From positions 23,692,701 through 23,756,700 of the forward strand of contig CM057167.1 of NCBI GenBank assembly GCA_029962745.1: 64,000 nucleotides of DNA, written 5' to 3'. Within the stretch, counting starts at the first letter, position 1. The number at the start of each line of letters is the position of its first letter. A model generated the notes under the pieces. It was given only the letters and a program-made list of their open reading frames with translations, did no database searches and had not been told where the DNA came from. The stretch comes from Echinometra lucunter. Its lineage: Eukaryota; Echinodermata; Echinoidea; Camarodonta; Echinometridae. Shown here one piece after another: positions 45,446 through 56,488 of the stretch. Made by a program: the position numbers and the translations under genes.

Positions 45446-46285
45446 CTAAAAAAAATATAAGATTGATCAATCTTAAAGAGGCAACATAAGGCCATACTGC
45501 CAAAACTGAAATGAAAAATGCAACCTGTTAGCACAACATTACTGATTTATGGTATCATGACGCAATTGCCATTCTGGGGGAATGATGAATATCGCCACCT
45601 ATGCACTCTGTTCAGCTGTTGGCAGTGGTAACCAAAGAAAAAGCTAAGATAGTCACTGATGGGGGGGGGGGGGGGTACGAGACGAGATAGAAGAAGGAGT
45701 AACGACAAACCAACCAACCAACCAACCAACAAACAAACAAACAAACAAACAATCAAACAGGAAAACAGGAAAACACAAACAAACAAACAGACCAACAAAA
45801 AACGATGGACCGCAAAACTAATACCTTTAAAATCGATTACAAGGGTTAAGGGTAGATTAGCAAATTTCGGACTTCTTTTCTAAATCAGCAAAAATGATTA
45901 ATCTATATAATAAGAATGGCCCCCTTTTTATTTCCTTATTTATTTATTTTAAAAAGACGAAACTTTGGTTGACAAAATTTAGAATTTGATTGCGTTCTTA
46001 AATGTATACCAAAAGAGTTTTCTGAGGTTTTTTTTTAAACCTCACTTGGGTGGGGGGGGGGGGAATTCTCTCTCCCACACCTGCATGTCTGAGTGCCTTG
46101 TTGGTTTCAGACTCTCTTTCAAATCACTGAGAACATGGGGAAGGGAATTTTTCTTACAAGACCTTTAAATGCCTTGATGTGCTTCTAATCGTGAAATTTT
46201 CCCAGGGAAAGACGAATGCCTACTCAAACCCATCTCCCATTTAGTATGCAGCGACGTTTATAATCAAACTCGATGAAAAAAATAG
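45446..46285. other. No gene seen; (AACC)n(AAAC)n and G-run
   Basis: A G15 run at 45661-45675 and a tract of AACC then AAAC units at 45708-45800 produce false long frames. A G12 run lies at about 46051-46063. Confidence 0.6.
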
Positions 46286-46289
46286 TTAC

Positions 46290-46745
46290 AGTTCGTTATT
46301 CCGAAGGTTCGTTAGTCCGAAAATGAAAAAAAAAAAGGTTCATTATTCTGAAGGGTCATTAGTCCGAAAATGAAAAAAGGTTTGTTATTCCGGGGGTTCG
46401 TTAATCCGAAAACGAAATAAGGTTCGTTTGTTCCTTAGTTATTTTTGGACTTATGTACCTTATTCCATTTTCGGACTATCGAACCTTCGGAATAACGAAC
46501 CTTATTTCAATTTCGGATTAACGAACCTTCGGAATAAGGGACCTTATTTCATTTTCGGATAAACGAACCTTTGATATAACGAACCTTATTTCAATTTCGG
46601 ATTAACGAACCTTCGGAATAAGGGACCTTATTTCATTTTTGGATTAACGTACCTTCGGAATAACGGACCTATTTTCATTTTCGGATAAACGAAGCTTCGG
46701 AATAACGAGCCTTATTTCATTTCCTTCGGAATTACGAACCATATT
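46290..46745. repeat. Palindromic minisatellite of TTCGGAATAACGAACC units
   Basis: The left third reads GTTCGTTATTCCGAAGGTTC and related words, the right two thirds read the reverse complement (AACGAACCTTCGGAATAAGG, TTATTTCAATTTCGGATTAA) in units of roughly 35-40 bp. Together the halves form a large inverted structure. A short remnant (CTAACGAACCTTCGGAATAA) lies at 47018-47037, on the far side of the retroposon at 46746-47012, so the retroposon has probably split the array. Confidence 0.8.
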
Positions 46746-46953
46746 TTATTGTTTATCCCACCGCTGCACTCGCGTCCTTTGGCAAGACGTTTATCTACAT
46801 TTGTCACTCTCCACCCAGGTGTAGTAAATGGGTACCCGGTAGGAAGAAATTCCTTGAATGCTCGAGCGCCTGATCAGGGTAGCCGTGCTAAAGCCGGGGT
46901 AATGATATGCAGCGCTTAGAAACATTTGTATTAAGCGCTATATAAATGTTGCA

Positions 46954-47011
<58 letters not shown>

Positions 47012-47012
47012 T
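46746..47012 (+). repeat. Retroposon with (ATT)n tail
   Basis: Non-coding body from about TATCCCACCGCTGCACTCGC through GGTACCCGGTAGGAAG to AAGCGCTATATAAATGTTGC, then about 18 ATT units. The ending GCGCTATATAAATG followed by a simple-repeat tail is common in SINE/LINE 3' ends of marine invertebrates. It sits inside the palindromic minisatellite. No A/B boxes were recognised. Confidence 0.6.
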
Positions 47013-47037
47013 TCGAACTAACGAACCTTCGGAATAA

Positions 47038-48449
47038 CTAACATCACTCGAAAAAAATTTGTGCAACATGAAAAGCGTTTTTAAATTTTAAAATCCGGGC
47101 CCTTTTTCATTATTTTTCAAAATCAATAGCAACTACAGGCAACATTTGTCACAAAACCTGCTTATAATATCAAATCAAACTTGGAACGATATAGTTACTG
47201 TAGCTTTAATCAATTCTGATGCTTTTTATTGACAACAATTTTTGTGCAACATATAAAATGAAATAGCTCAAAACAAAATAAAGTAAAATAAAATAAAATG
47301 CAATAAAACATAATATAATGAAATAAAAATAAAATGAAATGAAATACAGAAAAACAAAATATCGTAACAAAATGAAATAGAATAACACAAAATGAAATAA
47401 AATAAAATGAAATGGAACGAAATAAAATGAATTAAATCGAATACATATTGTTGATCGTTAAGTAACCACACACTTTTCCCTTAATTCATGTATGGCCCCT
47501 CCTTCCCAGTCAGTGTTTTGAAATGATCAGATAAGCCTAACGTTATTTGGTCGGATAAGACTCAAGAAACATCCTCCCCTTTCAATATTTTGTTTTAGTG
47601 AAGCCCAAGATGGCAAGTAGGAGCTATAGGAGGGGGGGGGGGTCTCATAGGCAAAGGCGATATTCATTTGTCTGTGCACCCCTTTCTCTTTCTATCTTCC
47701 ATTTGCTTTCTGTCTTTCCATTTGCCAGCCCCACAATTAGGAAACGAAAATCATTTCTTTTAATCCTATTTTGAAACCAAAAATTCCAATTTTTGCTTGT
47801 GAAAATCGTTGGAAACGTTAGGCTTACTATACAGTCTGATTCCTTAGCCACCTTGCATGATATCCTAACTAAAATACAACATAAAATTGATTATAGGGCC
47901 CACTTGATTATTTTGATCCTTACTCTTCTACATTGTACTTTTCATTTAAATTAATCTACAGTACAAAATACACAATACACTGAGCATTGGGGTAAACTTA
48001 ATGGTTACACACATATATATAGCCTATTATGAAAAGAAGGTAAATAAAGATTATACAGAATCATAGCCACAACTTTCGAAAATCCTATTTTAATGGGAAA
48101 AATCCTAATATTGTCATAATTATTCCCTTCAAAAATCCTACTAAATAGGATAAAATCATATTAAGTTGACAGCTTTGGATGATGTCCATCTACGATGCTA
48201 ATGTAGGCCTATCACCTTCTGCATCTGGGCAGCCCCACCCTCCGGACCATACCCCTTTTCATTACCCCAATCCAAATCTTTTGCTTTGATTGAAAACGAA
48301 TTCAGTAATTCACCATCATCCTAATACCTAATCATACAATTGAGACAATGAGAAAACAATTTGTTGTCAACTTCGATATTCGTATTGTTTTATCGCGCAA
48401 CAAATTTTCTGAGAATTTAACAACAAAACAAGCAAATTTATACAATGCA
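47038..48449. other. No gene seen; A-rich low-complexity (47268-47430)
   Basis: AAATAAAATAAAATGAAAT-type sequence spans about 47268-47430. Elsewhere plain AT-rich sequence and a G10 run at 47632-47641. Confidence 0.45.
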
Positions 48450-48660
48450 CTCCTACGACTTCCGTAAAAAGGTGGCTAGGGCTCTCCGTACTACCGGAAG
48501 TTCTCAAACTTTTGCGTGTACATCATATTATATTATACCGTACACATTTTCAATTCAATCCGCTCGAGCGACCGTACCGCTGGCGAACTTTCTGCTTGAC
48601 TTTACAGACTGTTAGCGATTGCATTTGCCATTATCACTTATCTTTAATTTATTGGTAAGT
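48450..48660 (+). promoter_or_regulatory. Candidate promoter and untranslated first exon
   Basis: CG content rises here. There are ETS-like sites ACTTCCG (48469) and ACCGGAAGTT (48493-48502), common near animal transcription starts. The stretch CGCTCGAGCGACCGTACCGC follows. A strong donor-like TTATTG/GTAAGT occurs at 48649-48660, so a non-coding first exon could end there. There is no transcript evidence in the sequence itself. Confidence 0.35.
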
Positions 48661-48716
48661 ACTCCTAGAGTGTTTTATATTTTTCCAGTTCTTGAAAATG
48701 TAGATTATTTGCAGTT

Positions 48717-48879
48717 TTGTGTGCAGCTTTTCTTTGTGCTTTTGTTCGTGTGATTGTGCTTGCCTACGAAAGTACGATTAGTTCACGAAGCCGAACCGGG
48801 CCGAGGCGAGGGGAAGGACTGCCGCAGAGTTACAGCGGGGTGCGAAGCGAGATTGTACAGGAGCTACGTGTTGCTTCTG
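48717..48879 (+). CDS. Candidate coding exon of an unrecognised plus-strand gene
   Basis: Follows acceptor-like sites (TATTTTTCCAG at 48678-48688, TTATTTGCAG at 48705-48714). The frame begins MCAAFLCAFVRVIVLAYEST, a hydrophobic start that might be a signal sequence or anchor, then RSRTGPRRGEGLPQSYSGVR in CG-rich DNA. A donor-like TTCTG/GTATGA ends it at about 48879; without splicing the frame stops at 48908. No domain recognised and no confident following host exon, so this is weak. Confidence 0.25.
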
Positions 48880-48908
48880 GTATGATTCATCGGAAGTTTT
48901 GTGTATGA

Positions 48909-49594
48909 TGGGTGGAAGCTAAGCACTTTGTTTTCAGCAGTTAAAAGTCACTAAAGTCATTTGTTTGTGCTGATTTCTGTTACATATCTTGGTTCTACGT
49001 ATTCTGAAGTTAATTTGTACAAATTGTAGTGAAAATTATGGTGGACGAATTCATGTCAGTTGCATATTTATTATTTTCAGGTCGATATCAGTGCCAGTGT
49101 CAAATTCAATTTTCGTTCACCAAGCTGAAGGGTCCTAAAGCTATGCAATGTAATAAGTGAATGTAAATCTTGATTTTGAGGCTGACTGGTGTGAATTTTA
49201 CCCCGATTTCTACATGTAATTGTCTACTTTTTCTACTTTTCTTTCTTTTATTTAAGTTTGCAACTTTACTCTTGTAAATCCCCTTGATTTGTTTATTCAG
49301 ACACATGTTCCTAATTTACAAATTAAATACCTTTTTGTAGATTCTAGATCTAGTTTGTATGAATTATTATAAAATGTCAGCAAGAATATGGCAGTGCTGC
49401 AATGTTCATGTACCAGTGGTAATAAAACTTGAAAGTTTATTTTTTGGACCGAGTCTATACCTGAATGATGATACAGGTATGACTCAACACTTGACCTAGG
49501 TCCTAGTAGTGGAACAATACGGAGTTGGACATTTATATTGAATAGATGGAGAAGACTTATAAATTCTCTTCTGGTATTTTGTTACGTCAATGGG

Positions 49595-49636
<42 letters not shown>

Positions 49637-50290
49637 GGGAAGAAGGGGTCTGACGGGGTTGTTTTGGTGTAATGGGGGTAGGAGTTTGCTGGGCAGTGTT
49701 ATCTATGACAAGATCTCATTTCTCTTTTTTTTTTCTTTTAGTTATAATTTATGTATTAATTCTTATATATGTAATTTTTTTAATGTTTTGAATTGTAATT
49801 CATGTTCATTTCAGTTGTTAAACTGCGAGATGTGAAAAAATGATAAAATCCATTTATCTATCTATCTATCTATCAGTAGTGTTATCACTGACTATGCATT
49901 GATCATGATTAATGTTGCCTAGCTTTTCAGAACCATGTTACTATGATGCTACTACCTACAATGTACTACAGTTAGGGAATTGATAATAAGTTGGAACAGG
50001 GGTCCCAGTAGCTTAAAAATGTCACGTGGTTGAAGCAAGACTGCATGGACAGTGTATAATTGAGCTGAGTACATCGCAAGTGTTATGTGTATGATCTTCA
50101 GTTTACAATGCTACGGTTTTGGGCAAAACATGAATTTTCATAAATTTTTATATGGGACAGTGTCTCAAGAGAGAGAGAACCCAGCCCCCCCCCCCCCCCC
50201 TAATTCAAGGGTAATGGTCCAGACTCCAGATTTGAGCAGTTTGATGAAAATACATATCAATAAGGAAAAAGTATTAAATTGGCACCATTT
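48909..50290. other. No gene seen; G43 homopolymer and (CTAT)n
   Basis: A G run of about 40 bases, interrupted once near its end, lies at 49594-49637, and a (CTAT)5 tract at 49856-49875. The open frame over the G run (poly-Gly) is an artefact. Confidence 0.6.
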
Positions 50291-50600
50291 GTTTTTATTT
50301 TCCACTTAAGCATATTGAAAATATTGAAATCATTCAGAACATGAATCAAATTTAATGAAAACTGCCAATTTGCACACGAAAATGGCGATGATATTATTTT
50401 CACCGTATTACCAGTTTAGAGAGTTTAATAATTACATGTAGTTGCAATCATATTGCTCTCGTTCATATACATGTTTGTGCATTTGAAATTGACTAATATA
50501 ATAGTAACAATGGCCATTTGTAAAGTGCTCATATCCATCCCACTGTGACGCCTACAGCACTCATGTTTCTGCTCATGTTTAACTCTTACGGTGCCAAGGG
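50291..50600 (+). mobile_element. Diverged copy of TTAA-type family 2
   Basis: Recognisable by ACTGCCAATTTGCACACGAA, GTATTACCAGTTTAGAGAGT-like and CATATTGCTCTCGTTCA words in family order, ending near TAACTCTTACGGTGCCA. Too decayed for firm ends. Confidence 0.45.
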
Positions 50601-51172
50601 GTTTTGCTTGTTCCCAAATTCTATTAAATCATGAACAATGCTTGCTTTTCAAATGCCTGTACTCAGGGTTGGCATATTTCCCGCTTCGGAGGCTTATTTC
50701 CCAGACGCCGGGAAATAAGCGGTATTTACCGCTTTTTACCGGTATTTACCACTTTTCACCGGGAAATACCGGGAAATATGATTTTCCACTCACTTGTCCA
50801 TAGGGATTGTCAAATTTTGAACATAAAAACAAAGGTGGTGAGTATGGTTGCTCTGGTGTGTACCATTTGTGTGAGTGCGTGTGTGTGTGTGTGTGTGTTT
50901 GTGTGCGTGTTTGTGTTTGTGTTTGGGTGTTATCTATGTCTGTTATTATGAAATGCTGGGAAAAAAATACAATAAAATGCTAAAAAGATCCAAAATATAC
51001 ATCTAATTTAGATATGATGTTCTGCATTAAGTCAGCTGATAATTACCATATTCATGAATACCTACATGTATTAATGAGCATAAACTTGTATTAGCATATG
51101 AACAAAATGCCATGTGCTTCAAAAACCATGTGCTTTTAGATCCATGTGTAGCCCACTAGTGATTCTGTTTCA

Positions 51173-51237
51173 GCAAGGAGCACACCTCATCTCAGGACAC
51201 AAAGACACGTGATTGAAAAGTCCACAAAAGCAAGTCA
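51173..51237 (+). other. Exon-like unit inside the hAT element
   Basis: Bounded by a strong acceptor (GATTCTGTTTCAG) and donor (AGTCAG/GTAAGA), 65 nt. Its one open frame does not join in phase with the BED frame at 51764, so it is best seen as a 5' untranslated exon of the old transposase transcript. Confidence 0.45.
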
Positions 51238-51491
51238 GGTAAGAAAAACACATAAATGAAAATATTTTGACTGACCAATGTAGATAATGTACGTGTTTGT
51301 AAATCATGAATATAGTATTACAGGATGGAAATCATGGACATGTATTGGGTTGTTAAATCTATGGAAACTTTGCATTATTTTTTTAAACACAAATGGTGTT
51401 ATATGAATAAATGAATGAATGAATTATAATGATTATACATTTGAATTGCAATGATAGCAACAGTGATAATGGTGACAAAGCTAATGACGAC

Positions 51492-51720
51492 AACGATGAT
51501 GATGATGATGATGATGATGATGACGATGATGATGGTGGTGGTCATTGTGGTTGTAGCGATAACAAAAGATGACGATATACTACCTGTGAATTGTGATGGA
51601 AGTGGTGGTGGTGGTTATGATGATCATCACTATGATGATTGTGATGATAGTGGTGATGATGATGACAATGACGATGATGGCGGAGGTGGTGGTAATTATA
51701 CTGAATGCTACTATTGCTGA
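51492..51720. repeat. GAT/GGT trinucleotide-rich tract
   Basis: (GAT)n with GGT interruptions; its Met/Asp-rich translations are artefacts. Confidence 0.8.
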
Positions 51721-51763
51721 TAGTGATGTTGATAATTCTATTTTTTTTTTTTTCATTTCAGAA

Positions 51764-51871
51764 TGAAAGGGAAGGATGCCATTTGGGCACTATTCACTCC
51801 AGTTGAGGATGAAACTGGAAAAGTTATGAAGAGTAGATGTCGTAATTGTTTGTTAAACTGTTTGGAATAAA
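51764..51871 (+). pseudogene. Truncated BED zinc-finger ORF of a hAT transposase
   Basis: After the acceptor TTTTTTTTTTCATTTCAG an ATG in good context (A at -3) opens MKGKDAIWALFTPVEDETGK then VMKSRCRNC and stops 7 codons later. The W/F spacing and C-x2-C are the first half of a BED finger, a DNA-binding domain found at the start of many hAT transposases. The His half and the whole catalytic part are missing. The stop overlaps an AATAAA polyadenylation signal (51866-51871), so an internal deletion seems to have joined the finger to the 3' UTR. Confidence 0.65.
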
Positions 51872-52473
51872 CTTTAAAAGTTATAAAAGAATTGCAACAT
51901 TAAAAATAGCATAATGTGAGTTGTGTAATTATTTAGGCTACAAAAAGATCTTTTTCTGTAAGCAATATCAAAAGTTCAAAACCAGCAACCACTAGTACAC
52001 ACTAAAACTCCTAACATACAGTAGAATTCTGAGCTTTATTCACACTTAAAAACAAAAATCATATTGTAGTGAGATACAATGGCATGTAAAAAGTTAAACC
52101 CCGAGAGAAATGTTTGTTTATGTTTATGATTATTCAATTTCCAGGAACATAATTTGAGTTTGTGTATGTGTGTTGTACGTACGTGTGGACTTAGATCCTA
52201 TGTGTGTTTGGGTATGTACATGTATGCAGTATGGATTTTATCTGTTTGTGTGTTTCTACTATGAGTTTTGTGATTCTAATTATTTCAGAACACTATTTTC
52301 ATTTGTTGAGGTTAAAAACAACTAAAATTATTGAAAAACAAAGAATTATAAATCATATTTCCCGTTTTTTACATATTTACCGGACGGCCATCTTATTTAC
52401 CGGACGGTATTTACCGGTATTTACCACCGGTAATTACCGCTACCGGTATTTACCGCCCAACCCTGCCTGTACT

Positions 52474-53075
52474 GTAAGTCTTCAACAGTAATTTCTATAC
52501 AGATAAAGTTGTACATAAAAGTTGTAGAAAATTTATTACCCTTTCAAAAGAGACCAAATATTTCCATTAATTCAATGTCTTGCATGAAAATTATTTGGAA
52601 ATAGAAATAAGCTTTCCTCTTGACCTTTCCATTTTCATTTCTCATTTGTTTGCTATTGTTTTATGCTTAAATGAGAATGGATCCTTTCAAAAATTTGCAG
52701 TTCTCTAAAAAATATCCTATGGTAGCATATAGTGACTGACAGATATTTTAAATACTATATTTACATTCCTATAAACTTTGACATATTTTCATGACCATAT
52801 CCATTATTCTAAGTGGAGTAATGGTCGATTAAAAATGTAAAGTCTCTTAGGCACATATACGTGCCATCGGCACTGAAAGAGTTAAGGTGTGATTTACATG
52901 TATAGCAATCTGAATCAACCGATATTGCAGAAGTGTCACTAAAAGGAGACCTCGTACTGCTTTTGTTTTTTGAAAGCCAAATAATGTATGAAAATATAAA
53001 AGTGCCAACATTACTGTCACGTTTGACAATAATGTTATTACACCGTATGCATATTTTTTTAGTGACCGCTTATTT
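52474..53075. other. No gene seen
   Basis: AT-rich. The end GGCACATATACGTGCC (52850-52865) is an imperfect palindrome. Confidence 0.4.
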
Positions 53076-53232
53076 GGGTTTACATGTAGATTACGTGTAG
53101 GGCTAAACTGCATGAGAGTAGATTAGAAGAATTAGTATGAATGGGGTTTACATTTGGGTTTACATGTACGTGTATTACGTGTAGGGCTAAACTGCATCCG
53201 AGTAGAGTAGAAGAATTAGTATGAATGGGGCA
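53076..53232. repeat. Tandem duplication of a 78-80-bp unit
   Basis: GGGTTTACATGTAGATTACG and GGGTTTACATGTACGTGTAT each lead into TTACGTGTAGGGCTAAACTG, then GAGTAGA and AGAAGAATTAGTATGAATGG. Two units with about 90 percent identity. Confidence 0.85.
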
Positions 53233-53574
53233 AATCAAATGGCAATAAGCTCTTTCAAGGGGACAGTATTCCAGCAACAATCACAAGTCTGTGAAGAGTA
53301 ATATGATCAGGAATGCTCTTGGGAGCCGACCTCTCCAATGACCTCAAATCTTTCAGTTTGGTCCTGGGCCTCTACCTGAATGACTGTAGTTTATTTGTTA
53401 GGAAGTGTTTTGAGCACTCACTATGCATCTAGATTATAAATTATTCAAAAAAGAAAAAGAAAAAGCAGTTACCAAAACTATATTGTATGATCAGATCTCT
53501 TCAATTCAAAGTCTAGACATGTGCATATTAATTGCTGGTATTCATGTATGATTCCCATGAGCATGGGGACTTAT

Positions 53575-53748
53575 GGGGTGTTGCAAGAAAGTTGCAATCG
53601 ATTGCAAGTTGCAACTGATTGTCACTGGCCAATCAAAATCATTGTTGCATGCATGTCTTCTTAAAAGGGCAGACCCTGAGCCAATCAGAATGGTTGTCTC
53701 AAAATTAGCAATTATTTGCAATTGATTGCAACTTTCTTGCAACACCCA
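53575..53748. mobile_element. Palindromic MITE, GGGGTGTTGCAAGAAAG family, copy 1
   Basis: GGGGTGTTGCAAGAAAGTTG at the left mirrors CAACTTTCTTGCAACACCC at the right, with further TTGCAATCGATTGCAA pairing. The middle is asymmetric (CCCTGAGCCAATCAGAATGG). About 174 bp. A reverse copy lies at 58080. Confidence 0.8.
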
Positions 53749-55415
53749 TTAGTCAACTTTTCTTTATTACCAGTAGTACCAGTAGTAATATATAGAGTTT
53801 TTATTTTACACGTATCGATCAGAAGAATCTCTGTGTAGCACCCAGTGCACAGGACACAAGATTGTCGACGCACCAATATCTACAACAACAACAACAAAAG
53901 CTATTTATAATGTTAAAAAGATTGTATTATTATCTGATATTGTCACATACGTGGTGTAGGCTTACATGTGTAGGGTTTCAATTGCCCATTGTTGATACTT
54001 CATACATGTACATGTGTTGTTGGGTCCACTCCAAAAGTAGGTCTCCTTGCTCTATTTGTAATCACGCATATGATATTAAGTTCACTCTGGAATGCCTGCA
54101 TTTTCAAGGATTCAAATTTCAATGTTTATAGAAAACAATGACAGACGTTTCTTCCTCAGGAGTTTGCAGCAGGCATGTGTACATGTAGGTTTGGGGGGGG
54201 GGGGGGGGTATGGGTACACAGGGGTGTGCCGCTCCAATGGGTCGCTTTTTTGCAAGAAATCCCTAAACATGGAGAATGCTTTTGTGCTGGAAAATCCCTA
54301 AACTCCCCCCCCCCCCCCCCCCACTTTTTTAACATTTATAGGTTACTTTATTTTTCGGAATGATATTCTTGCCCATTTAACATATTGGCGCTAAATTGCA
54401 CACCCGGAGATGGATGCAAAATCCCTAATAATGAGTACCCTTTTCTTCCATAATGACCCTTCAGCGGCACTTCCCGTCCTAATCAAATCTGAGATTTTAT
54501 ACACCCCCTGTACATGTACATTGCTTCTTTTTTTTTTCTATTTGTGGCAATATTTAAAGGATTTTGGGAGCATGTCACTTCAATTTCCCATTTTTCATTA
54601 TTTTATTACCTTGCACAACAGCCCCATCTTTGATGCCGCTTTCAAGTTTCATTATGCCTCAACACACTGTACATTTTGCTGTTCACCACCTTTGTCTGTG
54701 ATGTACATATTCAGGTGTATAAAGCGTATAGAACAAATCTGTTGCCTAAATAGTAAGAAAGTTTTGTTCTGAAGCACAGAACTGTACACATTTACATATA
54801 AGCTGTACTTTGTTCATTGACATCAATCAAAAACTTGTGAGTGTACAGTGTAAGTGCAGTACGGTTCTGTGCTTGTAAGTTGTGTGGCATGTTTTTCCAT
54901 TGAAAAGTGATTCATGTGGTTCATGTACATTGTACTTCGTTACCCCCATGAAGTACATACATGAAGGTGTTTTAAAAGATATTGAAAACAGCATGTGGTT
55001 TCTTGTTTACACAAGTTCTACTTCACTTCAAACGTCAACATACTTCTCCTCTGACTTATGCACTGACATTATTAGTTAAAAAACACCAAAAAAAATAGTG
55101 TCATGCATGCCAGGAAAGCTGTCATACAAAACTGTAAATATGACCACTCACTCCTACAATGGAACAAACAATGGGATTAAGGTTTATTGTGGTAAACAAG
55201 ATAAATGAAGTCATTGCTGTTGCTTTCATACAAATGTACATTTGTGCATATCAGTCAGTCAACCGCAACTTTTTTGCTTTCATTTCAGAATAGAAACTCT
55301 ACTGTTTTTGTTTGGGTTCATCTTCACATTGTAAAGTCCTGCATGTATTGCAGCTTGTTATGTACTCAGTTTAATTTGATTATAAATGGACTTACTGTAC
55401 AAGGAGGGCCTACAT
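53749..55415. other. No gene seen; G- and C-runs
   Basis: G14 at 54194-54208 and C16 at 54306-54322. Plain sequence with no exon pair and no bounded repeat. Confidence 0.4.
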
Positions 55416-55594
55416 GTACCAGGGGAAAAAATACACGGGGGCTCAGGGCGAATTTGCCCCCGAAATGCCAAAAAGAGCCCTGGAAAACTAAACTAGAGCC
55501 CCTGAAATTCTCATAGGGTCCAATGTTAACTGTAATACAATGTAGGATATTTGGGCTGGTGGGCTCAAAAAGTAGCCCTGGAAAAGAATCTACC
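55416..55594. mobile_element. GGGCGAAT-family MITE, third copy
   Basis: Starts CAGGGGAAAAAATACACGG and ends AAAGAATCTACCCTG, reverse orientation to 30759-30944. Shares AGAGCCCTGGAAAACTA and GTCCAATGTTAACTGTAATA with that copy. Target duplication not visible. Confidence 0.6.
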
Positions 55595-56071
55595 CTGCAT
55601 TATGTGCTTTGTAGTTGATGTTAAAAGTTAGTGTGGACCCCCAAGGCCTGTTTCTCAAAAAAAAAAAAAAAAAAAAGGTCAAAAGTCTAAGTTCTTGGAC
55701 AACCCATCGAGACATAAAGTACATGTACATGTATATGTAGAATTAATACACGTTCAATTGAGATGGCCACAAACTTAGACTTTTGATGGTTTTGAGAAAG
55801 AAGCCCCTGTTTTACATACATGTACATGTACTGTCTGTGTAGATTGCCACACATATTGATACATGTACATCATATGTTGGTGAAGTTTTATTGAAGTTGT
55901 AGTAAATGAAAGGGGGGGGGGGGAAAGAAAGAAAAGAAGGCAAGACAAATGTAACTGGGTTCCGGTTCCATTATTTTGTCTATCAACTGAGTACAGTGTA
56001 TCAAGCGTAGATGTACATGTACATGTGTTTGTGCACGTTCATGTACATGTACATCATCATGTTATTTAACT
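55595..56071. other. No gene seen; short inverted pair
   Basis: GTCAAAAGTCTAAGTTCTTG (55679) and AAACTTAGACTTTTGATGG (55771) are mirrored and framed by GGCCTGTTTCTCAAAA and TTTTGAGAAAGAAGCCCC, so 55646-55809 is probably another small MITE. TACATGTACATGTA words cluster at 55720-55830 and 56000-56055. Confidence 0.45.
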
Positions 56072-56488
56072 TTAACCCATAGCAGTACAGAGCTTTCTTG
56101 AGGTCTAAATTAATCATTTTCAATCCTCAAATTGGCAATAAAAAATATTTTTTTCCACGCTTACATAGCTTGAAAGAAGTAAATATGGATATAACATAAA
56201 CCATAATGAAATATAATTGTAAAATTTAATCAAAAATTGCCAATTTGAACATGGAAATAGTGATTATGTATTATACACTGCGTTGCCAATTTAAAGAGTT
56301 TAATGATTAGTACCAGTTAAACTGCTCTAATTCGAGAACGCCACACCATACGGCGATGGGAATGGGCTCAAAATTTTCAGTGCATTTTTCTCTTTCTGCT
56401 CATGTATGATATGTACTGCCCAACATTCTGGACCAACAGATACTGCAAAAGTGTCTCCTAAATGTGACACTTTACCTCTATGGGTTAA
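56072..56488 (+). mobile_element. TTAA-flanked MITE, family 2, copy 2
   Basis: Starts TTAACCCATAGCAGTACAG and ends CCTCTATGGGTTAA with intact TTAA on both sides. Inverted ends CCCATAG then GTACAG with one or two mismatches. Non-coding. Confidence 0.85.

Larger units (their letters stand above)
50664..52465 (+). mobile_element. 1.8-kb hAT transposon relic with exact 8-bp target duplication
   Basis: Left end CAGGGTTGGCATATTTCCCG, right end GGTATTTACCGCCCAACCCTG in mirror. CCTGTACT at 50656-50663 is repeated exactly at 52466-52473. Both subterminal regions carry clustered GGTATTTACC/CCGGTAAATA words, as hAT transposase-binding regions often do. Inside are a small exon-like unit and a BED zinc-finger ORF, but no catalytic transposase region, so it is non-autonomous. 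The middle contains (GT)n and (GAT)n tracts. Confidence 0.88.

Noticed and set aside
45547..45798. Hydrophobic Leu/Val/Cys-rich membrane protein
   Set aside because: It is the complement of the AACC/AAAC microsatellite.
49590..49835. Glycine-rich protein
   Set aside because: It is a translated G homopolymer with no gene context.
51451..51720. Asp/Met-rich protein
   Set aside because: It is a translated GAT-rich microsatellite.
48717..51871. Single host gene joining the exon at 48717 to exons at 51173 and 51764
   Set aside because: The phases can be made to fit in one frame, but the two downstream exons lie inside a hAT element with an exact target duplication and belong to that element.
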